From NCBI RefSeq assembly GCF_001704615.3, contig NZ_CP029397.2, forward strand, positions 620,001 through 684,000: a stretch of DNA of 64,000 bases, in the 5' to 3' direction. The position numbers were made by a program, and so were the translations under genes. The number at the start of each line of letters is the position of its first letter. The stretch's first letter is position 1. The notes under the pieces were generated by a model. It ran no database searches and was not told where the DNA came from. It was given only the letters and a program-made list of their open reading frames with translations. This DNA comes from Acinetobacter defluvii. Lineage in GTDB: Bacteria > Pseudomonadota > Gammaproteobacteria > Pseudomonadales > Moraxellaceae. Positions 8,139-15,879 of this stretch are shown here, one piece after another.

Positions 8139-9104
8139 CTAAAAGCCGAAACGGCGTTTTAATTTCCCAAAAAAACTGCGAAGAGTACTGACATCTTGAT
8201 GACTTTCTTGGGAATGGTTCTGGTCAAATTGACAAGTTTTAGCGTTGACCAACTCCGCATTGTGTATAGCTAAATTTGCATTAATAAAACGCTGAACCAC
8301 TTCGATATCGATGCCTAATTTATTGGCAACGTGTTGAATTTCTGCACCTTGTATAAAGCATGCAGAAAGTTGCAAAATTAATTTACGATCAGTTGCGGTG
8401 GGTTGTGGCCAAAACTTGATTTTAAAATGTGCTGAAGCATGAGGGAGTATACATAAGTGGTGTGAGTTCCAAACTAACTCAAATAACCAATCTTCTAAAT
8501 TTAAAGGATATTTTCGAGAAACATTTGAAAAGTCTTCAATAATCGCAGAGTTATATTGCAATGAGCCGTCAGTGTGTGCTTGTGTACGTTGGCTATTTAT
8601 CCAAACACAATGCTGATGATGATCAACAATCGCTAAACTGCCTAATTGATCAAAAATATGCACTTTACGATGTAAATTATCATAAATATCAGCAATAAAC
8701 TGAACGTCTAAAAGAGGAAAATCTGGCGATGGCGTTGATAGATTGCCTAGAGGGGGGGCTAGCTCAATCTGGAGCTTAGCCAAAACATGAGTTTCCAACC
8801 AACTTTTTAAATACTTTGTATCCTGAATAGGTAGATACAAGGTATGGTCTATAATGTCTTTTTGAGAAAAATTGTCTTTAGATATTTTTAAATAAGCGAG
8901 ATTGTTTGAAAAAATAATTTTTTGGATATTTGCTGTTTCAAAAAAGAATTCATGAATAAGCACTAAATGAATCTCTGCTTCATTTAATTTTCCCCAATGA
9001 ATATCCAAAGAAGATGGAATAACTTCACGCAATTTTAATTTGAGTTTTTCAGTTGTAACCAGTCCGAGCCCTGAAATTGCGATATTGATACGTGGTTTAT
9101 TCAT
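8139..9104 (-). CDS. Unknown 321-residue protein heading the GTPase/Roadblock operon
   Basis: I do not recognise this family. The N-terminus (RINIAISGLGLVTTEKLKLK...) alternates strand and helix, as in receiver-like or Rossmann-like folds. A central part contains HHQHCVWINSQRT. A C-terminal helical stretch (KLILQLSACFIQGAEIQHVANKLGIDIEVVQRFINANLAI) looks like a helix-turn-helix or winged-helix core. There is no signal peptide or membrane segment. It is first in an operon with the GTPase and Roadblock genes, so it may be the effector, adaptor or exchange factor of the switch (inference). The ATG at 9104 is 11-12 bases after an AAAG run. Confidence 0.7.
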   Translation of the reverse strand: MNKPRINIAISGLGLVTTEKLKLKLREVIPSSLDIHWGKLNEAEIHLVLIHEFFFETANIQKIIFSNNLAYLKISKDNFSQKDIIDHTLYLPIQDTKYLKSWLETHVLAKLQIELAPPLGNLSTPSPDFPLLDVQFIADIYDNLHRKVHIFDQLGSLAIVDHHQHCVWINSQRTQAHTDGSLQYNSAIIEDFSNVSRKYPLNLEDWLFELVWNSHHLCILPHASAHFKIKFWPQPTATDRKLILQLSACFIQGAEIQHVANKLGIDIEVVQRFINANLAIHNAELVNAKTCQFDQNHSQESHQDVSTLRSFFGKLKRRFGF

Positions 9105-9610
9105 AATATCACTTTAAGGAAAATGAAAGAATACAAAATATCTAGTGCTATAAACCAAAGTTATACTTTATAAATAAGTTTCTCTGAGCTTGAGTAAACA
9201 TCATCATGTAAACTCAAGTAAAAACTCCTTTGAAAGATTTTAAATCTAATAAAGAATTTTATAACTTATAAGCTAGGCTTTAATTTGTGTTCCATATCAC
9301 ATATTTAAAATATATGTGATCAATTAAACATTTAATTAAAAATCAAAGATATAGTGTGTATTTATTATATAAAATATAGTATTTAAAGCAATAAATTTTA
9401 TTTATTATCGTATGAATTTTTATATTTAAAAGAAAAAGTAAGGAATTTAAAATATAGCATGGCTAAATTATTTTAGCTTAATTTTACAAATATAAAAAAT
9501 ATAAGGTTTTATTCGGAAGTATTATGTAAAGTTAAAAAATATAAAACTGCAATAAGCTTATAATGTCTTATTGCAGTTTAAATTATGTCTAAAGTCGAGC
9601 TTAAATAAAT
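9105..9610. other. 506-bp very AT-rich spacer with two dyads and one terminator
   Basis: No credible reading frame on either strand. It should carry the promoter of the reverse-strand GTPase operon. Besides the terminator at 9544-9579 it holds two inverted repeats. One is CTTGAGT (9189-9195) with ACTCAAG (9212-9218). The other is ATCACATAT (9296-9304) with ATATGTGAT (9312-9320), both arms exact. The first lies 85-115 bases upstream of the operon's ATG, a reasonable operator position. The second has TCACA and TGTGA arms facing the opposite way to a CRP site. Confidence 0.6.
9544..9579 (-). terminator. Terminator of the sspA-sspB-unknown transcript
   Basis: A perfect 13-base stem (AAACTGCAATAAG with CTTATTGCAGTTT) and a 10-base loop lie 31 bases past the stop of the 219-residue gene. 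On the reverse strand it is followed by TTATATTTTT, as expected for rho-independent termination. Confidence 0.85.
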
Positions 9611-10270
9611 TTAAGCAAATACCTTTTGTAAGGCTTCAAATAGAATCCAAAGAACCACCAAAGCCACGATAGGCTCGCATACTTTTGCCCATGCTGGATT
9701 TAGAGGTGCTGTTGTTTCTATCGAGATCGGTTCGGCTTGAACCTGTTCTTTTTGCATACTGACCATTTGATTAAACTCCTTCATGGTTTCATCCAATGAT
9801 ATCTCTTCTTGTACAATAGGTTTAGAACCTTTCAACTCTTTTAGCTCATTGGTTGACCAAACCCAATCATCAGCATGCCCAGATAAATGCTCAACTTGCC
9901 CTAAAATCAGTTCACGTAAACCTGCTTTTCCAAAACTTCCTGTTTCATCGAGTTGTTTTAACTCCTTCAGTTGTAATTCTAAAATTTCAATGGTGGCATT
10001 TTCAAGTTCAGTTTTTTTGAGTTTTGAATGGTTGTGTGGTGAAGTTGTGAGATGTCGAGCAATTTCTTGCACATATAAATGATCAACATTTTGTATTTCT
10101 CGATAAACCACGTCTTCATTTTGCTTCCAAAGATGCACCAATTTTCCTAAAGTAAGTGCATTCATCTCAAGTAAATAGTTCTTTCTTTCTTCTGAAGTGT
10201 ATTGGTTTAAAAGCTGAGGCTTTTGGATCTTAATCTGCTCAGCAAAATATTGTACGAGATCAAAAGCCAT
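9611..10270 (-). CDS. Unknown protein with a C-terminal membrane anchor, downstream of sspB
   Basis: 219 residues, no family recognised. Most of the chain is charged and helical (ELENATIEILELQLKELKQL looks like a coiled coil near residues 88-107). The last 25 residues include one hydrophobic segment (PIVALVVLWILFEAL), giving a tail-anchored layout with the bulk in the cytoplasm. It starts 26 bases after sspB on the same strand and ends before a strong terminator, so it is the last gene of the sspA-sspB transcript. A longish forward-strand frame inside it (9783-10082) is a shadow. Confidence 0.75.
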   Translation of the reverse strand: MAFDLVQYFAEQIKIQKPQLLNQYTSEERKNYLLEMNALTLGKLVHLWKQNEDVVYREIQNVDHLYVQEIARHLTTSPHNHSKLKKTELENATIEILELQLKELKQLDETGSFGKAGLRELILGQVEHLSGHADDWVWSTNELKELKGSKPIVQEEISLDETMKEFNQMVSMQKEQVQAEPISIETTAPLNPAWAKVCEPIVALVVLWILFEALQKVFA

Positions 10271-10296
10271 TCAGGTCTCCTTATATCAGTAAGTTT

Positions 10297-10725
10297 TTAA
10301 TCTAAAATTCTTAGGCTTGGTTTTTTCTTAACTGTTTCAACGTCTTCCGTTGTATCAGCTTGTGATGTTTCAAGGGTATTTTCAACATTAGCATATTCTT
10401 CAGGATCAAAAAACAAACCTTGTCCGTTTTCACGGGCATATAAACCGAGTACAGCATTGATAGGGACATAAATATCTTTAGAAACCCCACCAAAACGCGC
10501 AGAGAAGGTGATCGCTTCATTGCTCATGTTCAACATATGCACGGCATGGGGCACAATATTCAAGACAATTTGCCCATCTTGAATAAATTGCGTTGGTACA
10601 TCGGTGTAGGGTTGTGTGGCATCGACTAGAAGATAAGGGGTTAAGTTATTGTCACAAATCCATTCATAAATTGCACGAGCAAGATATGGGCGTGTTGGTG
10701 TTAAGTTTAATTCTGGTTCAGACAT
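10297..10725 (-). CDS. sspB: ClpXP protease specificity-enhancing factor
   Basis: A 142-residue SspB. The N-terminal domain has the family signature TPTRPYLARAIYEWICDNNLTPYLLVDA and VPTQFIQDGQIVLNI, followed by FSARFGG, which builds the ssrA-tag binding groove. The C-terminal third (residues 108-142) is a low-complexity acidic linker ending in KKPSLRILD, matching the short ClpX-docking tail of SspB proteins. It delivers ssrA-tagged products of stalled ribosomes to ClpXP. It starts 14 bases after sspA, the usual arrangement. Confidence 0.93.
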   Translation of the reverse strand: MSEPELNLTPTRPYLARAIYEWICDNNLTPYLLVDATQPYTDVPTQFIQDGQIVLNIVPHAVHMLNMSNEAITFSARFGGVSKDIYVPINAVLGLYARENGQGLFFDPEEYANVENTLETSQADTTEDVETVKKKPSLRILD

Positions 10726-10739
10726 GAGAAATTACTCTT

Positions 10740-11393
10740 CTATTCTTTGGCTAAAAATTCTTGAAAACGATTTTTTTCTTGAAGGGTCATAGACTTCAAA
10801 AAGCTTGGTCGATTAAAAATTCGTTGGCAATATAATAAAATTGGACGACATTGTTGCTTTGGTAATTCAATTCCCATTTGTTTTAACCGTATGAAAATTG
10901 GCGCTAACATGCAATCTAAAATTGTAAAGTTTTCTGACATAAAATAAGGAAAATGCTGAAACAGTGGCGTTAATGAAACCAAAGTATCACGTAATTGTTT
11001 TTGGGCTTTTCTTTGTGCATCAACATTTAAAGTATCGGGATGACGTAGCATAATGTCGGCAAGTTTCAACCAATCTTGTTCAAAACGCCAAATATACTGA
11101 CGTTGTTCAGCCCGAGGTGCAGGCGCATCAGCATAAAGTTTATTTTGACGATAACGATCATCAATATATTCAGAAATAATCGCAGTATGAAATAATTTTA
11201 GATCATTTTCGATGAGCATCGGCAGTTGGTTATAGGGGTTTAAACTGGCTAAATCCTCATCATCTTCATCGACAATAATCAAGTTATGTTTAATTTGTTT
11301 CTCTGTCAGGACAAAACGAACCCAATGCGAGCGAAAATCATCTGCATGACTATAAAGTGTAATCCCTTGCAATGGTGGGTTTTCGAGGTTCAT
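10740..11393 (-). CDS. sspA: Stringent starvation protein A (GST-fold RNA polymerase-associated factor)
   Basis: A 217-residue glutathione-transferase-like protein. The thioredoxin-like N-terminus (ITLYSHADDFRSHWVRFVLTEKQI), NPYNQLPMLIENDLKLFHTAIISEYID and the all-helical C-domain are all typical of SspA. The N-terminal Ser/Cys position of true GSTs is not evident, fitting a non-catalytic role in transcription under starvation. It is followed at 14 bases by sspB and preceded by rpsI, separated from it by a terminator, so it probably has its own promoter in 11394-11746. Confidence 0.9.
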   Translation of the reverse strand: MNLENPPLQGITLYSHADDFRSHWVRFVLTEKQIKHNLIIVDEDDEDLASLNPYNQLPMLIENDLKLFHTAIISEYIDDRYRQNKLYADAPAPRAEQRQYIWRFEQDWLKLADIMLRHPDTLNVDAQRKAQKQLRDTLVSLTPLFQHFPYFMSENFTILDCMLAPIFIRLKQMGIELPKQQCRPILLYCQRIFNRPSFLKSMTLQEKNRFQEFLAKE

Positions 11394-11491
11394 ATTCCAA
11401 AAAGTAAGCTACGTGAATCAGATAGGATACTAAAATTAGACCTTAAAATCACGGAAACAATTTTATTTCACTACAAAACAAGAGAAAAGAA

Positions 11492-11734
11492 ATACCAAGG
11501 CTAAAAATTATAATTTATCTTTTCATTTTGATTGGAATGATCGGTTTAGGCACGGAAAATGGCTATTTTAGTCGTGCATTCTGGCGTGGCGAAGCATTGT
11601 GGTTAGATGAGGGTGATTTTGATGAAGATGTTGATCGTTGGATGCAGTAGGGCAATCTTACTTTAAAAACCAGTATGTGGAGTTCTGTGATTGTGGTTCT
11701 TCTTGGTGTGTTTTATTGGATCTTAAAGATGTAG
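11492..11734 (+). pseudogene. Small membrane-protein gene with no ATG at the expected start and an in-frame TAG
   Basis: One forward frame is open from about 11447 to 11734 except for a TAG at 11648-11650. It encodes a hydrophobic segment (IIIYLFILIGMIGLG), then GYFSRAFWRGEALWLDEGDF and DEDVDRWMQ, the stop, and then GNLTLKTSMW with a second hydrophobic segment (SSVIVVLLGVFYWILKM). Two membrane helices on both sides of the stop, in one frame, point to a single ancestral protein of about 80 residues. The likely original start is now ATA at 11492, preceded by AGAGAAAAG; the first remaining ATG is 11537. I do not know the family. It lies antisense between rpsI and sspA. Nonsense read-through is an alternative to decay. 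Confidence 0.55.
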
Positions 11735-11746
11735 TCTTTAGGACAT

Positions 11747-11777
11747 AAAAAAACCTTGGCAAAGGCCAAGGTTTTTT
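11747..11777 (-). terminator. Terminator after rpsI
   Basis: A 13-base stem, AAAAAACCTTGGC with GCCAAGGTTTTTT, and a 4-base loop lie 20 bases past the rpsI stop. A- and T-runs on both sides mean it can also end forward transcripts from the small membrane-protein remnant. Confidence 0.9.
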
Positions 11778-11796
11778 GTCCGATTCGGTAAACGAA

Positions 11797-12183
11797 TTAA
11801 CGTTTAGAGAATTGAGGACGTTTACGTGCTTTACGTAAACCAAGTTTCTTACGTTCAACTTCACGAGCATCACGCGTAACGAAACCAGCTTGACGAAGAG
11901 CAGGTTTTAAAGTTTCGTCAGCAGCGATCAATGCACGAGTAATACCGTGACGGATTGCGCCAGCTTGACCACCGATACCACCACCAGCAACAGTGATGTA
12001 AAGGTCATATTTGTCAGTTGCTTCTAAAAGCTCAAGTGGTTGGTTTACAACCATACGAGCAGTTTCACGACCGAAGTACTGTTCAAGAGTACGGTTGTTA
12101 ATTACGAGTTTACCAGTACCAGCTGATAGGAAAACACGTGCAGTTGCGGTCTTACGGCGACCTGTACCATAGTTAGTAGCCAT
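11797..12183 (-). CDS. rpsI: 30S ribosomal protein S9
   Basis: 128 residues, full length for bacterial S9. The signature [14 protein letters not shown] opens the chain, [21 protein letters not shown] lies in the middle, and the basic tail ends in [11 protein letters not shown], the arm that reaches the P-site tRNA. It follows rplM by 12 bases in the standard L13-S9 operon. Confidence 0.98.
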   Translation of the reverse strand: MATNYGTGRRKTATARVFLSAGTGKLVINNRTLEQYFGRETARMVVNQPLELLEATDKYDLYITVAGGGIGGQAGAIRHGITRALIAADETLKPALRQAGFVTRDAREVERKKLGLRKARKRPQFSKR

Positions 12184-12195
12184 GTGCTGTATCCC

Positions 12196-12624
12196 TTAGA
12201 TGTCCAAAACTTGTGGCTGTTGAGCAGTATGTGGATGCTCAGTACCAGCGTACACTTTCATCTTCTTGATCATTGCATAACCAAGAGGACCTTTTGGCAA
12301 CATGCCTTTTACAGCACGTTCGAAGATTTCTTCTGGTTTGTGAGCAACTAATTTTTCGAAATTAGTTTCACGGATACCACCAGGGAAACCAGTGTGGCGA
12401 TAGTATTTCTTATCAAGTGATTTTTTACCAGTCACTTGTACTTGTTCAGCATTGATCACTACGATGTAGTCACCAGTGTCAACGTGAGGTGTATAAGAAG
12501 TTTTGTGTTTACCGCGTAAACGACGAGCGATTTCAGTCGCAAGGCGACCTAAAGTTTTGCCAGAAGCATCAACAACGTACCAGTCGTGTTGAACTTCAGC
12601 AGGCTTAGCGCTGAGAGTTTTCAT
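12196..12624 (-). CDS. rplM: 50S ribosomal protein L13
   Basis: 142 residues, the usual length. Signature stretches are [37 protein letters not shown] and [21 protein letters not shown]. First gene of the L13-S9 operon. Its 5' leader carries a hairpin and a near-consensus promoter, described separately; L13 is reported to repress its own mRNA in E. coli, so leader control is plausible here. Confidence 0.98.
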   Translation of the reverse strand: MKTLSAKPAEVQHDWYVVDASGKTLGRLATEIARRLRGKHKTSYTPHVDTGDYIVVINAEQVQVTGKKSLDKKYYRHTGFPGGIRETNFEKLVAHKPEEIFERAVKGMLPKGPLGYAMIKKMKVYAGTEHPHTAQQPQVLDI

Positions 12625-12647
12625 TAAACCACTACCTATTATAGTTG

Positions 12648-12673
12648 GTTTGGACTATGGAGTCTGTCCAAAC
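12648..12673 (-). promoter_or_regulatory. Hairpin in the rplM-rpsI mRNA leader
   Basis: An exact 8-base stem (GTTTGGAC with GTCCAAAC) with a 10-base loop lies inside the short 5' leader, between the predicted transcription start and the rplM ribosome-binding site (AGG, 9-10 bases before ATG). There is no T-run, so it is not a terminator. A translational or autoregulatory element is likely (inference). Confidence 0.55.
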
Positions 12674-12686
12674 AAAAGGAGCGCGA

Positions 12687-12715
12687 ATTCTACCTGAAAC
12701 GTGAAGAATCCACAA
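12687..12715 (-). promoter_or_regulatory. Sigma-70 type promoter of rplM-rpsI
   Basis: On the reverse strand, -35 TTGTGG (12710-12715) and -10 TAGAAT (12687-12692) are separated by exactly 17 bases. Transcription would start about 55 bases before the rplM ATG, just ahead of the leader hairpin. Confidence 0.65.
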
Positions 12716-12987
12716 TCGAAATTTAGAATTTCAAGCGCATTATTATATTGAGTGTGAATTAAAAATGCAAAGCTTAGTTTGCAGTATTTTTTTGTGTTTA
12801 AGCATTGGAAATAAATATATCGGACAACCCTTATAAAAGTTTGAAGTTGAATCTAAAAATTTGAAATTATAATTATGCTGCATAATTTTATAGGTATATT
12901 TGTTTTATAGATATACTGCTGAAATTGATAAGGAAAGTAAAATTTTTAAATGAATAGGCTTTTCACGCTTATAATAAAGCAAATGCA

Positions 12988-13971
12988 ATGGGTATGATGA
13001 TAATGCTTCCTTTATATATTACCAGTGGTGAACCTGCCGGCATCGGTCCTGATATTTGTTTAAGTCTTGCAGATCGTGTCGATGAACGTCCAATCGTGGT
13101 CTTAGCAGATATCAATATGTTGCGTGATCGTGCCAAAATTTTAAATAGAGAAGTAGACATTATTGCATATCAACAACAACAGCAATCATCCGCACAAGGT
13201 CAACTGTATGTAGAGCATGTGCCTTTATATGAAGATGTCGAGTTAGGAGAATTAAATCCTAAAAATTCTGCATATGTTTTAGAGCAACTTCGCCGCTCGG
13301 CTGATTATGCTATGCAAGGGCAGAGTGTTGGGGTGGCGACTGCACCTGTACAAAAGTCAGTAATCAATGATGCAGGCATGCATTTCAGTGGGCATACTGA
13401 ATATTATCAAGAGTTTGCAGGTGTAGAACGTGTGGTGATGATGCTTGCCACCAAAACGTTACGGGTTGCATTAGCAACGACACATTTAGCCCTACGTGAT
13501 GTTGCTGATGCCATCACTACAGTGCGTTTACATCAAGTACTTGATATTTTGATTCACGATTTAAAAACTAAATTTAAAATTGAACATCCCCGTATTCTTG
13601 TTTGTGGTTTGAATCCTCATGCAGGTGAGGGCGGTTATCTCGGTCATGAAGAAATTGATATCATTAATCCTGTGCTTGAAAGCTACCGTGCACAAGGCAT
13701 AAATATCAGTTTAAGTTTGCCTGCAGATACGTTATTTACTCCTGAGCATTTAAAAGATACTGACGCAGTTTTAGCCATGTATCACGATCAAGGTTTACCT
13801 GTGTTAAAATCTCAAGGATTCGGTGAAGCAATTAATATTACTTTAGGTTTACCATTTATTCGTACTTCAGTTGATCACGGCACCGCACTCTCCCTTGCTG
13901 GTACAGGACAGGCAAAAAGTTCGAGCTTACATGTTGCTGTTGACCTTGCACTTGATCTGGCACGACACTAA
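12988..13971 (+). CDS. pdxA: 4-hydroxythreonine-4-phosphate dehydrogenase
   Basis: A 327-residue enzyme of pyridoxal phosphate synthesis, oxidising 4-phospho-hydroxy-L-threonine with NAD. Family motifs: ITSGEPAGIGPDICL at the N-terminus, SGHTEYY, GLNPHAGEGGYLGHEE and MYHDQGLPVLK; the histidines in these segments bind the active-site metal. Four in-frame ATGs (12988, 12994, 12997, 13003) lie within 16 bases with no decisive ribosome-binding site, so the start is uncertain by up to five codons. It is 20 bases ahead of rsmA, as in the pdxA-ksgA-apaH arrangement of many gammaproteobacteria; surA and apaG are not adjacent here. Confidence 0.93.
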   Translation: MGMMIMLPLYITSGEPAGIGPDICLSLADRVDERPIVVLADINMLRDRAKILNREVDIIAYQQQQQSSAQGQLYVEHVPLYEDVELGELNPKNSAYVLEQLRRSADYAMQGQSVGVATAPVQKSVINDAGMHFSGHTEYYQEFAGVERVVMMLATKTLRVALATTHLALRDVADAITTVRLHQVLDILIHDLKTKFKIEHPRILVCGLNPHAGEGGYLGHEEIDIINPVLESYRAQGINISLSLPADTLFTPEHLKDTDAVLAMYHDQGLPVLKSQGFGEAINITLGLPFIRTSVDHGTALSLAGTGQAKSSSLHVAVDLALDLARH

Positions 13972-13991
13972 TTCACGTTGGAAAATATTTT

Positions 13992-14804
13992 ATGTATCAA
14001 ATTAATGCCTTAAACCCAAAAGATGAAGGGCATCACACGCGTAAGCGTTTTGGACAAAACTTCTTACACGACCAACGTGTAATCGCCAAAATTGTACGTT
14101 CAGTAAATCCACGCTCAGGTGACAATATTGTTGAAATTGGTCCAGGCTTAGCTGCACTGACTTCACCTTTAATTGGTGAATGTGATGCCTTAACAGTAGT
14201 TGAATTAGACCGTGACTTAGCAGCGGGACTACCAGGACGAGTGCCGCACCCAGAACGTTTAACGATTGTGGAAACAGATGCCTTGAAGTATGACTTTACT
14301 GCGCTTTTTCAGGAAGGTCGTCCGCTTCGTGTAGTGGGAAATTTACCTTATAACATTTCTACACCATTACTTTTTCACCTCTTAGAGTTTGGTAATAAAG
14401 TCAAAGACATGCACTTTATGTTGCAAAAAGAAGTGGTTGATCGCATCACGGCTTCACCAAATACCAAAGAATATGGACGTTTGTCGGTAATGATTCAGTA
14501 TTTCTGTAAGCCAACGTTCTTATTTGAAGTGCCACCAGGATCATTTAATCCACCTCCGAAAGTGACTTCTGCGGTGTTTCGTTTAGAGCCCTATGAAACT
14601 AAACCCATTGTGGCAAAAAATGAAAAGGCATTGGCACGTTTAGTGGCGCATGTGTTTACTCAGCGTCGTAAAACCTTAAGGAACAGTTTAAAAGGCATGC
14701 TCGTAGAAGATGGGTTTGAACGAGCAGGTGTTGACCCAATGGCGCGACCAGAAACCTTAACTTTGGCACAATTTGTCGCATTGTCAGATCAAATGGTGGC
14801 TTAA
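13992..14804 (+). CDS. rsmA: 16S rRNA dimethyladenosine transferase
   Basis: 270 residues. KRFGQNFLHD opens the fold, VEIGPGLAALT is the SAM-binding loop, ELDRDL follows, and NLPYNIS is the catalytic N-L/P-P-Y motif. The protein dimethylates two adjacent adenines in the 3' hairpin of 16S rRNA late in small-subunit assembly; its loss gives kasugamycin resistance. It sits between pdxA (20 bases) and apaH (3 bases), so the three are one operon. Confidence 0.95.
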   Translation: MYQINALNPKDEGHHTRKRFGQNFLHDQRVIAKIVRSVNPRSGDNIVEIGPGLAALTSPLIGECDALTVVELDRDLAAGLPGRVPHPERLTIVETDALKYDFTALFQEGRPLRVVGNLPYNISTPLLFHLLEFGNKVKDMHFMLQKEVVDRITASPNTKEYGRLSVMIQYFCKPTFLFEVPPGSFNPPPKVTSAVFRLEPYETKPIVAKNEKALARLVAHVFTQRRKTLRNSLKGMLVEDGFERAGVDPMARPETLTLAQFVALSDQMVA

Positions 14805-14807
14805 CTG

Positions 14808-15659
14808 ATGACCCGTGCAATCCGATATAACTATGTAATTGGTGATGTACAAGGCTGTTTTGAAGCTTTGAAAATGTTGCTGAAAGAAATCCAATTTGAT
14901 GCAGATCAGGACTTTATCTGGTTTGCGGGTGATCTTGTCGCCCGTGGTGAGAACTCAGTGGGTGCGATTCGTTTCATCAAGAAACTCTGTGAGCGTGGTT
15001 CAGCCGCAACAGTCTTAGGAAATCATGATTTAAATTTACTTGCAGTTGCACGTGGTATTAAAAAGCTCAAGGACAAAGATCGCATTGATGATGTGATTCA
15101 TGCTTTAGAGAGCGATGAGTTGATTGAATGGTTGCGTAGACAGCCTTTGTGTTTATTTCCCAATGGACACACGATACTGGCGCACGCAGGCATTCCATGT
15201 ATTTGGGATGCGGCACAAACTGCGCAATATGCCAAAGAGGTTGAAGCTGTAATTGCACATGAAGATTTCGATGTTTTAGATACATTTTTGAAGGAAATGT
15301 ATGGCACTGAGCCAGATGTGTGGTCAGAGGGTTTGACTGGCAATGTGCGTTTACGTTGTATTACCAATTACTTAACCCGTATGCGTTTAACTGATGCGCA
15401 AGGTCGTTTAGAGTTCAGCTTTAAAGATGCATTGGATGAACCGATGCCTGAGGGTTTTCAGCCTTGGTTTGAATACGACTCCAAAGCCGCTAAAACTCAT
15501 CAACTGATTTTTGGGCATTGGGCAGCCTTACAAGGTAAAACAGTAAAACCACAGATTCAAAATGTAGATGGTGGTGCTGTTTGGGGCTATCAACTGTTGG
15601 CTTATCGTTTAGAAGATCAGAAAATGTTTGCGGTAGATAATCCTGTACCTCTTTATTAA
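14808..15659 (+). CDS. apaH: Symmetrical bis(5'-nucleosyl)-tetraphosphatase (Ap4A hydrolase)
   Basis: 283 residues with the metallophosphatase signature VIGDVQGCFEAL (near residue 10), WFAGDLVARGENS, LGNHDLNLLAVARG and LAHAGIPCIWD. It splits Ap4A into two ADP, and also decaps Np4-capped RNA in E. coli. It starts 3 bases after rsmA and is the last gene of the operon. No good terminator follows directly; a hairpin at 15837-15862 lies close to the convergent gene. Confidence 0.95.
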   Translation: MTRAIRYNYVIGDVQGCFEALKMLLKEIQFDADQDFIWFAGDLVARGENSVGAIRFIKKLCERGSAATVLGNHDLNLLAVARGIKKLKDKDRIDDVIHALESDELIEWLRRQPLCLFPNGHTILAHAGIPCIWDAAQTAQYAKEVEAVIAHEDFDVLDTFLKEMYGTEPDVWSEGLTGNVRLRCITNYLTRMRLTDAQGRLEFSFKDALDEPMPEGFQPWFEYDSKAAKTHQLIFGHWAALQGKTVKPQIQNVDGGAVWGYQLLAYRLEDQKMFAVDNPVPLY

Positions 15660-15836
15660 ACTGCATCTTTATACATAAAATATTTATAAAATAGCTGCAT
15701 GTTGTGCACTGACCTTATTTGTGAAAATCGGGAATAGAGGATGTTGTACTTTGGATTTAACCTAAAGCACACATATATAAAATGTACATGTATAACATAG
15801 TAGATTTTATATACTGGCTCTGACTTTACCGCAGCA

Positions 15837-15862
15837 GAGTGGCGACATACATGTCGCCACTC
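15837..15862. terminator. Hairpin between convergent apaH and the Sel1-repeat gene
   Basis: A perfect 12-base stem, GAGTGGCGACAT with ATGTCGCCACTC, has a 2-base centre. Neither side has a T-run, so it is either a weak terminator or an mRNA end-protecting hairpin. It lies 17 bases past the stop of the 15880 gene. Confidence 0.5.
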
Positions 15863-15879
15863 AAGGGATCAATGAAAAA

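Larger units (their letters stand above)
12625..12987. other. Divergent regulatory region between rplM and pdxA
   Basis: A 363-base gap with no convincing gene. The first 90 bases hold the rplM promoter and leader hairpin. The remainder, 12720-12987, is AT-rich and must contain the pdxA promoter; I see no strong box there. Confidence 0.6.

Noticed and set aside
9296..9320. CRP/Vfr binding site
   Set aside because: The arms are TCACA...TGTGA, the reverse of the TGTGA...TCACA order of a CRP site.
9783..10082. 99-codon forward frame
   Set aside because: Antisense to the 219-residue gene after sspB; Ser/Cys-rich, no ribosome-binding site, typical shadow frame.
15067..15367. Reverse frames of 72 and 89 codons inside apaH
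   Set aside because: Shadows of apaH, which has all catalytic motifs.
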